DNA of 64,000 bases, taken from positions 2,542,001 through 2,606,000 of the forward strand of contig NZ_CP114288.1 of the NCBI RefSeq assembly GCF_027111335.1, given 5' to 3'. Shown piece after piece: positions 26,510 to 36,076 of the stretch. Numbering within the stretch: position 1 is the stretch's first letter; each line of letters opens with the position of its first letter. The position numbers were made by a program, and so were the translations under genes. The notes below the pieces were generated by a model that saw nothing but the letters and a program-made list of their open reading frames with translations, was not told where the DNA came from and did no database searches. This DNA is from Flavobacterium aquiphilum. GTDB taxonomy: Bacteria; Bacteroidota; Bacteroidia; Flavobacteriales; Flavobacteriaceae.

Positions 26510-28879
26510 ATGTATAATACTGATAGAAATGATTTTTTTGATAATATGGATGATAATAATGGAGTTCCTTTTCAAGAAGTGATACGGAAATATTTACGTT
26601 ATTGGCCTTGGTTTTTAGTAACTGTAGTGGTATCAATTTTTATGGCCTTTATTTATTTGCGCTATACAGATGTAATCTATAGAACAGAAGCCAAGATTAA
26701 ATTATTGAATGACAAAGAGAATTCTAATTTCACACTAGATGTATCCAAATTATTTAATAAGTCAAGTATAAATTTAGAAAACGAAGTTGCTTTACTAAAG
26801 TCTGTGCACTTGTCAGAGAAAGTAGTTAAGAATTTACAATTGAATGTAGAATATTTCCATAACTCAGCAGTGACTTCTAAGAGGGTTTATAATCAGCCTT
26901 TTAAGGTTTTTTATACGGGAAATCCAACTCTTTTAAAGAATACGTTGGAGTACACGATTACAGTTACAAGATCAGGTTATACTATTCAAGAAGTTAAATC
27001 CGGCAGGGTTCATAAAAATATAGGATATTTTATGCTTAGCTCTGTTCAGGGCTTCCCTATAATGATTAAGCCTTATGTTTTACAGAGAATGGCAGCCAAT
27101 ATTGATAAAAATTTTACTGTAAACATAAGGCCGATCAATCAATCGGCTATGTCTTTGAGTAATGCTTTTCAAATTAATCCAGAGGGAACAGAAAGTGATA
27201 TTCTCTCAATATCATTAGATGGGACAGATGGTTCTCAATCAGAGGCTATTATTAATAACTTGATTAAAGTTTTTGGAGAAGACGGAATTTCAGATAAGCA
27301 GGAAGTATCACGCAGGACAATTAGTTTTGTAGAAGATCGCTTCGTGTATTTGAGAAGAGAACTGGATTCAATTGAAAGCTCAAAAAAAGAATACAAGAAA
27401 AAGAATAATTTAAGTTTTATTCAGGAAGATGCTGAGGCTAGTATTCAATCAAAAATGGACAAAGAACAAATACTTGATGATGTTGAATCTCAAATGTTGT
27501 TAGCCCAACTTCTCAAACAAAATATAGAAAACCAAAAGGTTTTTGAACTTCTGCCAGCGAATATAGGGATACAAAATATAACGATTAATCAGTTAGTTGA
27601 TGAGTATAATAAAACGGTTTTGGAATTCCAAAAAAATCGATCCAGTGCCGGAAGTAATAATCCTTCGCTTAAAGTTTTAATAAGTGAACTTAGTATTGAG
27701 CGACAGAATATAATAAATTCGGTAAAAGCATACAAACAGCAGTTACAAACTAAATTGGTGCAAAGTAAAACGTCTCAACGGGAAGCTTCTATTTCTTTTT
27801 CATCATTACCGGAAAAAGAAAAAGTATTGAGAAGTATTGAGCGTCAACAAAATTTAAAGGAAAGTTTGTATTTATTGCTGCTTCAAAAAAAAGAAGAAGC
27901 TGCTATAAACTTAGCAGTCACGATACCCAATACAAAGATAATAGATTATGCAATAACCAAAAATTATCCTATCTATCCTAAAAAAAGTACTGTTTTTATA
28001 GCAGCTATATTGATAGGTTTATTATTCCCTTTTGGTATATTATTTCTTGTTTTTAAACTGGATAATAAGATATACAATGCAGTTGATATTGAAAGTTATA
28101 CAGCTTCCATACCGATTTTAGCCGAAATACCTTCTTCTGAAAATTCAAAATCAAGAGAACTTCAAAGTGTTGAAGCTTTTAGAACTTTGGCTAATAATAC
28201 CAATTTCATAACTCCTTTTGATTCTCAGAACAGGGGAAGCGTAATTTTTGTTACTTCCTCTATAAAAGGGGAAGGTAAAACATATGTATCTTATAATTTA
28301 GCGGATGCCTATGCGCATCTTGATAAAAAAGTTATACTTGTTGGTGCAGACTTTAGGAATCCACAATTGCATAGACATTTAAATCAATCTAGGGAGGGAG
28401 GTAAAGGATTTTCCAATTACCTTCATGATTTAAATTTGCAATGGCGAGATTTGATTTTCAGGGCCGACGATAGGACATATTCCTTCGATATCTTATTGTC
28501 TGGGGATATTCCGCCTAACCCAACTTTATTGCTTTCAAGTCATAGATTTGCGTCTTTTATAGATGAATTAAAACAACAATATGATATTGTTATTTTTGAT
28601 ACACCTCCTACATTAATAGTCACAGATTCTTTGATTATCTCAAAGTATGCAGATACTACACTGTACTTAGTTCGATCTGGAGTTACAGAAAAAAGGCTAG
28701 TTACCTACTCTAAAAAATTAAGCGATGAAAAGAAAATAGTCAATATGGGTTATGTAATTAATGCAATCGACCTTAATCGATTCTACAGTTATGGATATAA
28801 TTATGGATATGGATATGGTTATGGAAAGGATATGGAAAGAAAGTCTTGGTATAAACGACTATTTCAGTATTGGATGTAA
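26510..28879 (+). CDS. wzc: Wzc-type polysaccharide co-polymerase / tyrosine kinase
   Basis: Controls chain length and export through cycles of tyrosine autophosphorylation. The 789 residues have a Wzz domain between two membrane helices (about 33-52 and 487-509), with coiled-coil in the periplasmic part (for example DSIESSKKEYKKKNNLSF). The C-terminal cytoplasmic kinase domain contains Walker A (TSSIKGEGKTYVSYNLADAY), Walker A' (KKVILVGADFRNPQ) and Walker B (YDIVIFDTPPTLIVTDS). The tail is a tyrosine cluster, YSYGYNYGYGYGYG, where phosphorylation would occur. The gene follows wza directly. A matching CpsB-type phosphatase is encoded on the opposite strand at 30810. Confidence 0.95.
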   Translation: MYNTDRNDFFDNMDDNNGVPFQEVIRKYLRYWPWFLVTVVVSIFMAFIYLRYTDVIYRTEAKIKLLNDKENSNFTLDVSKLFNKSSINLENEVALLKSVHLSEKVVKNLQLNVEYFHNSAVTSKRVYNQPFKVFYTGNPTLLKNTLEYTITVTRSGYTIQEVKSGRVHKNIGYFMLSSVQGFPIMIKPYVLQRMAANIDKNFTVNIRPINQSAMSLSNAFQINPEGTESDILSISLDGTDGSQSEAIINNLIKVFGEDGISDKQEVSRRTISFVEDRFVYLRRELDSIESSKKEYKKKNNLSFIQEDAEASIQSKMDKEQILDDVESQMLLAQLLKQNIENQKVFELLPANIGIQNITINQLVDEYNKTVLEFQKNRSSAGSNNPSLKVLISELSIERQNIINSVKAYKQQLQTKLVQSKTSQREASISFSSLPEKEKVLRSIERQQNLKESLYLLLLQKKEEAAINLAVTIPNTKIIDYAITKNYPIYPKKSTVFIAAILIGLLFPFGILFLVFKLDNKIYNAVDIESYTASIPILAEIPSSENSKSRELQSVEAFRTLANNTNFITPFDSQNRGSVIFVTSSIKGEGKTYVSYNLADAYAHLDKKVILVGADFRNPQLHRHLNQSREGGKGFSNYLHDLNLQWRDLIFRADDRTYSFDILLSGDIPPNPTLLLSSHRFASFIDELKQQYDIVIFDTPPTLIVTDSLIISKYADTTLYLVRSGVTEKRLVTYSKKLSDEKKIVNMGYVINAIDLNRFYSYGYNYGYGYGYGKDMERKSWYKRLFQYWM

Positions 28880-29019
28880 CGACTTTTGAGACAACGCTAT
28901 TGGCTATGATGCTATAGGGATTTTTAAAATGAGTTTTACCTGTACTCGTTTTAGCGTCAAAGTGTACTCGCCAGAGTTGCTGAAAATTTGATGAAAATAA
29001 TAATTAAAAAACGATAATA

Positions 29020-30732
29020 ATGAATTTAACAGATGCCATAAACGAGTGGTTCACACCTTGCTTTGATAAAAATACCCAAGGAGCGGTTAAAGAAATGATG
29101 GATTTAGATCCAAAAGAATTGAAAGATAGTTTTTATAAGAATCTTGAATTTGGAACAGGTGGAATGAGGGGGATTATGGGAGTTGGGAACAATAGAATAA
29201 ATAAATATGCACTTGGGAAGAGTACACAGGGAATCTCTAATTATTTAAAACAAACTTTTGCGGCCAACTCATTAAGGGTCGTAATTGCTTACGATTGTCG
29301 TCACAACAGTAATAGTTTAGCAAAGGTTGTTGCTGATGTTTTCTCGGCTAATGGTATTCAAGTTTATTTGTTTTCGGGCTTACGACCTACCCCAGAGCTT
29401 TCTTTTGCTGTGCGGTATTTAAATTGTCAATGTGGAATTGTACTCACAGCTTCACATAATCCCCCGGAATATAATGGTTATAAAGTGTATTGGAAAGATG
29501 GGGGGCAAATAGTACCTCCAGAAGACCAAGAAATAATTAATTCAATCGAAAAATTGACTTATGACCAAGTCAATTTTCAAGCGAATGAGGATCTAATACA
29601 TCATATTAATTCGGAGGTTGACGCTGCTTTTATTGAATCGTCTATAGTGAGCACAAGTTTTAATACCGACAAAATTGCAAAAGAGAATTTAAATATTGTT
29701 TTTACACCTTTGCACGGAACGGCCATAACAATAATTCCTGATGCACTGCAACAAGCAGGTTATTCCAATTTTCATATTGTTGAAGATCAGGCGATACCGA
29801 ATGGAGACTTTCCAACAGTAAAATCTCCAAATCCAGAGGAGCCGGAAGCCTTACTAATGGCATTAGAGTTGGCCGAGAAGGTAGGGGCAGATATTGTAAT
29901 TGGTACAGATCCTGATTGTGACCGTTTAGGTATTGCAGTTCGAAACATCGAAGGACAAATGGTATTATTGAATGGTAACCAGAGTATGATTTTAATGATG
30001 GCTTTTTTACTGGAAAAGTGGAAGAACAACAATAAGATTAACTCGCAACAATTTGTTGGATCAACCATTGTGTCAACTCCAATGATCATTGGGTTAGCAA
30101 ATGCATATGGTGTGGAATGCAAGTTGGGGTTGACGGGATTTAAATGGATTGCCAAAATGATAAAAGACAATCCGGCACTTGAATTCATCGGAGGAGGGGA
30201 AGAAAGTTTTGGTTTCATGGTTGGGGACAAGGTTCGGGATAAAGATGCCGTTGCAGCTAGTTTATTAACATGTGAATTAGCAGCTCAGGCCAAAGCTAAA
30301 GGCAGTTCGGCGTATTTAACTTTATTGAATTTATATGTTGAATATGGTTTTTATAAAGAGCATCTAATTTCGATAACCAAAAAAGGACAGGAAGGATTAA
30401 TTGAAATTGATAAGATCATGGTAGCCTTACGCAAACAACCTATTTCAGAAATTGATGGCAAAAAAGTGATTCGTATAGAAGATTATAAAACATCAATAGT
30501 TAAAAGGACAGCAGATAATACAGAGGACTTATTGTTACTTCCTAAAGCTGATGTGTTGGTTTTTTATGCAGAGGATGGTTCTAAAATAGCTGTAAGACCA
30601 AGTGGGACAGAACCGAAAATTAAATTTTATATTAGCGTAAATGCCCCTCTGGATTCAATAGAAAATTACACAAAAGTTGAGGCCTTCTTGAACAATAAAA
30701 TAGTAAATATTGTGTCCCAATTGCAATTTTAG
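29020..30732 (+). CDS. phosphoglucomutase/phosphomannomutase family enzyme
   Basis: Interconverts sugar 1- and 6-phosphates, and so supplies glucose 1-phosphate or mannose 1-phosphate for nucleotide sugars. The 570-residue protein is the long phospho-sugar-mutase form. The phosphoserine loop is TASHNPPEYNGYK, the magnesium site is GTDPDCDRLGIAV, the sugar-binding loop is GGEESFGF, and the phosphate-binding loop is RPSGTEPKIKFYI. GTGGMRGIMGVGNNRINKY near the N-terminus is also typical. It is separated from wzc by about 140 bases. It may serve central metabolism as well as this locus; a mannose substrate would link it to manC. Confidence 0.93.
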   Translation: MNLTDAINEWFTPCFDKNTQGAVKEMMDLDPKELKDSFYKNLEFGTGGMRGIMGVGNNRINKYALGKSTQGISNYLKQTFAANSLRVVIAYDCRHNSNSLAKVVADVFSANGIQVYLFSGLRPTPELSFAVRYLNCQCGIVLTASHNPPEYNGYKVYWKDGGQIVPPEDQEIINSIEKLTYDQVNFQANEDLIHHINSEVDAAFIESSIVSTSFNTDKIAKENLNIVFTPLHGTAITIIPDALQQAGYSNFHIVEDQAIPNGDFPTVKSPNPEEPEALLMALELAEKVGADIVIGTDPDCDRLGIAVRNIEGQMVLLNGNQSMILMMAFLLEKWKNNNKINSQQFVGSTIVSTPMIIGLANAYGVECKLGLTGFKWIAKMIKDNPALEFIGGGEESFGFMVGDKVRDKDAVAASLLTCELAAQAKAKGSSAYLTLLNLYVEYGFYKEHLISITKKGQEGLIEIDKIMVALRKQPISEIDGKKVIRIEDYKTSIVKRTADNTEDLLLLPKADVLVFYAEDGSKIAVRPSGTEPKIKFYISVNAPLDSIENYTKVEAFLNNKIVNIVSQLQF

Positions 30733-30809
30733 AAAATTGTATTAACTATTTTAAAACCGGGAAATAAGAATGGCTTTTAGAATCGTTTATATCTTAAAAA
30801 GCAAGTCAA

Positions 30810-31538
30810 CTAGAAAATTTCATTCTTAATTAATAAATCACCAATTTTATTTTTTTTAGCAAATACAATGGGTTTTTTGGTTAAAAAAAGAATTTGTTTT
30901 TCGTTGTGAATATCAGTGCCAGTAAAGTCATACATGTCATTTTCGATTAATTTTTCTGCAATCTTTTGAGTTTTTTTGCCGTAATAACCATTTATTGATA
31001 ATAAATTAAGTTGAAAAAAAATATTAAATTCTTTTAACTCTTCATACCTTGACATGTTGTGATGAAAGTAAAAATAGCGTTCGGGATGGGCTATTATTAT
31101 TTTGTAATTTTTTATTTTCAATTCAAACAACATATCATATAAATTAATAGGTTTGAAAAACAAAGGAAGTTCAACCAGAATATAATTTTCTTTTAAACAG
31201 AGTAATGGTTCTTTCTCTAGCTTGTTAATGAGATTCATATCTAGCATATATTCGCTGGCATATCCTTTTAAGAAATCATGGTTTTTCTTTATTGAGGTTG
31301 CTTGATCAAAAGCATTTTTTATACTAAGAGGCGTGTTGTTCCAATGTGTAGTAAAAGTATGAGGCGTTGCAATAGCACTGCAGATGTTAATTTCTCGCAT
31401 TCTTTTTATAAGGCATGTGGTTTCATAAGTGTTTTTTGCCCCGTCATCTATAGCGGGTAGCAGATGATTGTGAATGTCAGTGTAATTTTTTGGAAGTATA
31501 TCCTTCAAATAGTACTTTGATCGGAATAGAGGAAGCAT
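30810..31538 (-). CDS. CpsB/YwqE-type tyrosine-protein phosphatase (PHP domain)
   Basis: Removes phosphate from tyrosines of the Wzc tail. The 242-residue PHP-fold protein has metal-binding motifs in order: TDIHNHLLPAIDDGAK, IATPHTF, IIAHPERYFYF and DFTGTDIHNE. The family uses a trinuclear manganese-type centre, and the listed His and Asp residues fit. It is on the minus strand, convergent with the phosphohexomutase gene, so it has a promoter separate from the export genes. No signal peptide is seen, agreeing with a cytoplasmic site of action. Confidence 0.9.
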   Translation of the reverse strand: MLPLFRSKYYLKDILPKNYTDIHNHLLPAIDDGAKNTYETTCLIKRMREINICSAIATPHTFTTHWNNTPLSIKNAFDQATSIKKNHDFLKGYASEYMLDMNLINKLEKEPLLCLKENYILVELPLFFKPINLYDMLFELKIKNYKIIIAHPERYFYFHHNMSRYEELKEFNIFFQLNLLSINGYYGKKTQKIAEKLIENDMYDFTGTDIHNEKQILFLTKKPIVFAKKNKIGDLLIKNEIF

Positions 31539-31975
31539 GGCGTAAAGATTAATCCCAAAAATAAAAGTTTCTTTCTTTTCTCTTTTTCCTTTTTAGTGTT
31601 ATTAATTCCTTAGGGAGGATTTTTTGTCTTTTTTTTTCAACTCATCTAAAGATATAAATTGCACTGTATACTACAAATTTATTAGTGTTTAAAACTCGTC
31701 GTGCATTATCGAATTAAATTGACACTTCGTTTTTTAATTACATTGTATTTTTATTGAATAGGTCCCAACCGATTCCAAGTAGTTTTCGTTCACTTATTTT
31801 TTTCGCATAGTGCGTATTTAGCCGGCAAATATTCTACTTCGGACATTACTTCTTTTCAGATGTTCTTTTGAGGGAGTTACAGATGTCATCATTGTTTTCT
31901 TATTGTAAATTTATTGACAGCGTTTATCTTAGTTTTGACCTGTATCCTGTAGAATTTGATTTGGCGCTCAAGTAG
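31539..31975. other. intergenic stretch, nothing recognised
   Basis: About 440 AT-rich bases between the phosphatase gene and the PepSY gene, both on the minus strand. No open frame, RNA gene or strong inverted repeat was recognised. It must contain the phosphatase promoter, but no clear -33/-7 pair was seen. Confidence 0.45.
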
Positions 31976-33091
31976 TCATATATGTTTTCTTTTTTTCTTT
32001 CGTCCTAACCAAATCAGCAATCCCGTAATTGGTAATGTGGCTGCAAAAAGACAAACCAAAAAGGCCAGGATTTTTGTTGGATATCCGTAAATGCTTCCTG
32101 TATGAATTGGGTAAATAAGACGTCGGATTTTGTCACCATTGCTAAAAGATTCATATGGTTTGACTTTTAAAATATTACCAGTGTATCTATCGAAATAGAT
32201 TATACTTGAAATATTAGGAATCGATTTTTCAAGATTTAGCTTTATGACCATTATGCTGTTTATGGTGTCCGATGGGATTCTGATCTGAGTATCTCCTTTG
32301 TATCTATAAATACTGTCGGTCTTTGAAAATAGGTTCTGATAAAAAAAAGTTTTATCAGGCATTGGATCAATTTTAGTTGAATTTTCCACTTTGACCGATG
32401 ATTTTTTCGCTGTTCCATCTGCCAGCAAATAAATACCACTTTCGAACCATTTAAAAGACCAGGTTAGTCCTGTTAGTGATATTATCAAAAGAATAGTGAA
32501 TGTATAAATACCGAAAGTCGAGTGAAAATCCCAGTTGACCCTTTTAAAAGAAGCGCTCCATTTTACGCTTAATCTTTGCTTTAGGTTTTTTAGTTTGTTT
32601 GGCCACCATAAAATGAGGCCTGAAAACAGCATAAAAACAAAGATAAGGCAACTGCAACCCGTAATAAATTTCCCAGCTTCCCCCAAAATTAAGTGGCGAT
32701 GCAAATCGAGCACGACAGAAAAAAACCTGCTTTTTTGAGGAATTACCGCCAATACTTTTCCAGTATAAGGATCTACAGAGAATATCTGATCATTTTTCTG
32801 GGCATTGGTTCCAGAAATAATTACGCTCCTTTGCGGATCTTCATAAGTTTGAATACGGTCTAATTCCGTGATTGCATATTGCTTTCGGATAGCATTAACA
32901 TAAAGATCAACAGGTGTTTTTTCTGTTCCGATGGCCGAAACTTTATAAAATTCGGGATTTATAAAAGCATCTATTTCTTCTTCAAAAACTAAAATACTTC
33001 CGGTAAGCGCCACAATAAATACAATTAGCCCGGACGAAAGTCCGAGCCATAAATGTAGAAAAATAATATTTTTTTTTAATGTTTTATTCAT
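31976..33091 (-). CDS. PepSY-associated TM helix protein (iron-uptake partner)
   Basis: A 371-residue inner-membrane protein of the PepSY_TM family. Four hydrophobic segments are visible: LWLGLSSGLIVFIVALTGSI near the N-terminus, ITGCSCLIFVFMLFSGLILW, IYTFTILLIISLTGLTWSFK and ILAFLVCLFAATLPITGLLI. A large periplasmic part lies between the first two and another between the last two. Related proteins reduce ferric siderophores or heme iron and are encoded beside TonB receptors. Here it follows the siderophore-type receptor by 43 bases on the same strand, so the two are very likely one operon. Conserved His residues such as HRHLI are present and could bind heme. Confidence 0.85.
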   Translation of the reverse strand: MNKTLKKNIIFLHLWLGLSSGLIVFIVALTGSILVFEEEIDAFINPEFYKVSAIGTEKTPVDLYVNAIRKQYAITELDRIQTYEDPQRSVIISGTNAQKNDQIFSVDPYTGKVLAVIPQKSRFFSVVLDLHRHLILGEAGKFITGCSCLIFVFMLFSGLILWWPNKLKNLKQRLSVKWSASFKRVNWDFHSTFGIYTFTILLIISLTGLTWSFKWFESGIYLLADGTAKKSSVKVENSTKIDPMPDKTFFYQNLFSKTDSIYRYKGDTQIRIPSDTINSIMVIKLNLEKSIPNISSIIYFDRYTGNILKVKPYESFSNGDKIRRLIYPIHTGSIYGYPTKILAFLVCLFAATLPITGLLIWLGRKKKRKHI

Positions 33092-33134
33092 CTAAAGAGG
33101 ATTTGAAAAAATATTTTGAATATAGCTAAAGCTT

Positions 33135-35582
33135 TTAAAAGGAGTATCCAAGTGTTAGCAACCAGTTCGAGGGGGCACCGGGGAATAAACGAATATAGTC
33201 ATAACCACCAACCCAGTAGGTTTTGTTAAATATATTATTGGCATTTACCTGGATTTTAAATTTATTGATATTGTAATATAATGCCGCATTAAATAAAGTG
33301 TAGCCTGGGAGAGTTTGTGTGTCAGTTTGGCTTAATGTACGTGTTGTTGCAAAAGTACTTCCTAAAGCAATGCCAAAATCCTTTAAAACTCCCTGAGTAA
33401 AATTATAGCGTGTCCATAAATTACCTTGTTGACGTGGTGTGTTTGGTTTTTGTCTTCCAATTTCGGATTCAATCGGACTATCCGTAATTGCGGCCTCATT
33501 GTATGAATATGCAGCAGAAACATTCCAGTTTCTCGTGATATTTCCGTTAGCATCGATTTCAATACCTTTTGATTCTTCTTCACCTACAGCACGCATCAGA
33601 TCCGGATTTGTAGAATCGTTTGCCGGATATAAAGTGTTTCTTTGCTTGATTTTAAACAGTGCAACGGTTACGAAAAGTTTTTCTTTGAACCAGGAAGATT
33701 TTCCTCCAAATTCTATCATATTGCTTTCTACCGGATCAAAGGGACCGCCCGCATTTGGGTTTGATTGAGAAGAAGCCGTCTGCGGATTGTATCCCTTTAC
33801 ATAAGTTCCATACAAATTAATGTTTGGATTAACAGTATAAGTCAATCCAAAACGCGGTAAAAACGAATGTTGTTTTACTTTCTTTTCATTACTTTTTTTG
33901 TAGTTTTCTTTATCGCTGTATTCGTCATAACGTACACCTATTAAAGCCTGAAAAGCACCAAACTTGATATGATCCTGAAGGTAAATTCCATACAAGGAAT
34001 AGTAAGTAGGGTCAAAAGGACGCGCTGCATAAAAATACTTGCTCATATCTTTTAACTGCTGTGATCCGGAGGGATTAGTCAGATCAAAATGCGCCACGTT
34101 TGGTACTGGATTTCCTTTTGAATCCAATAAATATTTATCTTTATTAGCCGGGTTATAAGTTGCAATTGATCCCGTATTGGACGCATTTCTGTATCCTGTA
34201 GCCTGTAATTGTGAACCTCCGGGCGGCACTTGCTCCTGTGCATAATCATAACCCAAGATCAGGTTATGATCTAAATCTCCCGTTTTGGTTTCATATTTAA
34301 AAAAGGTCGAAAGATTATCAATATAACGTTTACGTTTACGAATAAAGACCTGCATTTCTATAGAAGTGGGAATAGTGCTCCCATCTCCTGCTGATGCATA
34401 TTTATTCGCGCCGCGGTGTTCTAAAAGATCTTCTGTATATCCTGTACGAATGTAGGATGCAGAAAACGAAAAACGATCTGTAAATTGATGATTTAAGGAA
34501 GTTGTTACAATATAGGTCTCTTCATTTAAATAATCGTTTGTCGAGTTTAACGAATTGGAAATTTTGGTTGAGTATAAATTATTTTCATAAGTTGATTGTC
34601 CACGATCCAGAATACTTTTCGAACTGTTATAAATCAGATCAAAATTGACACTTGTTTTTTCATTCGGTAAGAAAGACAAGGAAGGAGCAAGTACAATATT
34701 CTTGTCGAATTGTAAATCTCTGAAAGAATTCGCATTTTCGTAGCCTAAATTCAATCGGTATAAAAGTGATTTGTCTTCTGTTAGAGGCCCCGTAAAATCG
34801 GCTAAAGCCCTTAAAGTATTAAAACTTCCGGTAGAAAAACTCACACTGTTTGCAGCCTGATCCAAAGGTTTTTTAGTCACTCTGTTTATGACACCTCCAG
34901 GAGAGGCGTTTCCAAACAAGGCAGAAGATGGTCCTTTTAAAACCTCGACACGTTCCAAATAATTGGCAAGCGGCTGTTTCCAAAATCCGGTAGAGGTCCG
35001 CATACCGTTTAATAATTGTGTATTGCTTCCTCCATTGATTCTAAAACCTCTAATCGAAATATCATCATAGAAAGTAAACTGACTCACCCCGCTGAAGTTT
35101 TTTACAACCTCACCTACGCGAATAGATCCCTGATCTGCAATTAGCTCTTTTGTAGCATACGAAACTGCCTGAGGCAAATCTTTTAGGGCAATTTCTGTTT
35201 TGGCTCCAATAAAAGATTTTGAGTTTCGGTATGATTTCTCTTTGCGTCCAGTGATTTCAACAGTCTGTAAAGTATTGATGTTTTCCTGTAGAACTATCGA
35301 AATTTCGAGTTTTTCATTTTGATGTAATTCGATATTTTTTTCCTGAACAGAAAACCCCATTGCCGAGAAATAAATACTATAATTTCCAGGGGGAAGATTA
35401 GTGATTTCAAAGTTTCCATTATCGTCAGAAATGAGATTCTTTTTTGGGCTCTTTATAGAGATAGAAGCATAAGCAACAGCTTCGTTATTTTTGGAAACTA
35501 TTTTTCCGTTGATTTTGGCATTTTGTGCCAGACCAATATTAAATATGGCAAGTAGTAGAATAAATGAGAATGTAAATTTCAT
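33135..35582 (-). CDS. TonB-dependent siderophore-type receptor
   Basis: An outer-membrane importer, most likely for a ferric siderophore. The 815 residues start with a signal peptide (KFTFSFILLLAIFNIGLAQ). A carboxypeptidase-regulatory-like domain (about 22-110) follows, then a plug with ISIRGFRINGGSNTQLLNGM, LERVEVLKGPSSALFGNASP and GGVINRVTKKP. The barrel runs to the C-terminus, which ends in WLLTLGYSF with the terminal aromatic residue needed for barrel assembly. The sequence from QPLANYL to RTSTGFWK and the overall length fit the FhuA/FpvA siderophore group rather than SusC. A promoter and a candidate iron-responsive palindrome lie just upstream. Confidence 0.93.
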   Translation of the reverse strand: MKFTFSFILLLAIFNIGLAQNAKINGKIVSKNNEAVAYASISIKSPKKNLISDDNGNFEITNLPPGNYSIYFSAMGFSVQEKNIELHQNEKLEISIVLQENINTLQTVEITGRKEKSYRNSKSFIGAKTEIALKDLPQAVSYATKELIADQGSIRVGEVVKNFSGVSQFTFYDDISIRGFRINGGSNTQLLNGMRTSTGFWKQPLANYLERVEVLKGPSSALFGNASPGGVINRVTKKPLDQAANSVSFSTGSFNTLRALADFTGPLTEDKSLLYRLNLGYENANSFRDLQFDKNIVLAPSLSFLPNEKTSVNFDLIYNSSKSILDRGQSTYENNLYSTKISNSLNSTNDYLNEETYIVTTSLNHQFTDRFSFSASYIRTGYTEDLLEHRGANKYASAGDGSTIPTSIEMQVFIRKRKRYIDNLSTFFKYETKTGDLDHNLILGYDYAQEQVPPGGSQLQATGYRNASNTGSIATYNPANKDKYLLDSKGNPVPNVAHFDLTNPSGSQQLKDMSKYFYAARPFDPTYYSLYGIYLQDHIKFGAFQALIGVRYDEYSDKENYKKSNEKKVKQHSFLPRFGLTYTVNPNINLYGTYVKGYNPQTASSQSNPNAGGPFDPVESNMIEFGGKSSWFKEKLFVTVALFKIKQRNTLYPANDSTNPDLMRAVGEEESKGIEIDANGNITRNWNVSAAYSYNEAAITDSPIESEIGRQKPNTPRQQGNLWTRYNFTQGVLKDFGIALGSTFATTRTLSQTDTQTLPGYTLFNAALYYNINKFKIQVNANNIFNKTYWVGGYDYIRLFPGAPSNWLLTLGYSF

Positions 35583-35604
35583 GGCGGTTATAATTTTTAG
35601 ACCG

Positions 35605-35634
35605 CAAATTTATATTTATTTAGACTAATTACAA
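35605..35634 (-). promoter_or_regulatory. -33/-7 promoter of the TonB receptor gene
   Basis: Read on the minus strand, TTG (complement of 35632-35634) is followed by 19 bases and TAAATTTG (complement of 35605-35612), an exact TAnnTTTG match. Transcription would begin around 35599, close to the ATG at 35582. Confidence 0.7.
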
Positions 35635-35638
35635 ATAA
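35616..35638. promoter_or_regulatory. candidate Fur-like operator over the receptor promoter
   Basis: An imperfect 23-base palindrome centred on 35627: the outer six bases pair exactly (TTATTT and AAATAA) and 8 of 11 positions pair in all. It covers the -33 element and the spacer of the promoter, where a repressor would block transcription. Iron-dependent control fits the gene, but the repressor is not known. Confidence 0.45.
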
Positions 35639-36076
35639 TATTTTATTAATATTTTTGGAAGATCAATTGTTTCTGGTAATAATTTTGAAGTTTAATTGTA
35701 CCAGGCAAATTTTAGAGCCATTGATCAAGGAGTCCCAATGTGTTTTACAAATGATAGTTTTTTTTCAATTATTTGATTTATAGTGAAATAAAATACTTTT
35801 AAAATATATTGGCTACTGCTGATAAAACAGGAGGAGGTTCTCAATACAATTATTTTTTTTTGCCTATACAATATAACGGTAATGCAAATTTTAACTTGTA
35901 ATAACTTTTTTGCAATTTAAAAGGATATTTATGTCGATCTGTAAGTGTAAAAAATAGAGGTAATTACTTCGTTATTTGCGATGGGGTGTTTGTGCTGCCG
36001 ATGCGATGAAGCTGTTATGGGCTGTTTTTCTCGTTAATATTTGGGGATTCATATACTTAGAATCCGTAGCTTTTTT
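35639..36076. other. intergenic stretch, possible IS fragment
   Basis: About 440 bases without a supported gene. Bases 35704-35750 contain GCAAATTTTAGAGCCATT and CCAATGTGTTTTACAA, which resemble a stretch at 38394-38463. The shared words suggest remains of the same kind of mobile element end; the element could not be identified. Confidence 0.4.

Noticed and set aside
28786..28830. Short tandem repeats as a possible CRISPR-like array
   Set aside because: The repeats are in frame and encode the Tyr-Gly tail of Wzc; no spacer-repeat pattern and no cas genes in the window.
29787..30230. 147-codon open frame antisense to the phosphohexomutase
   Set aside because: Shadow of a well-conserved gene; no independent motif.
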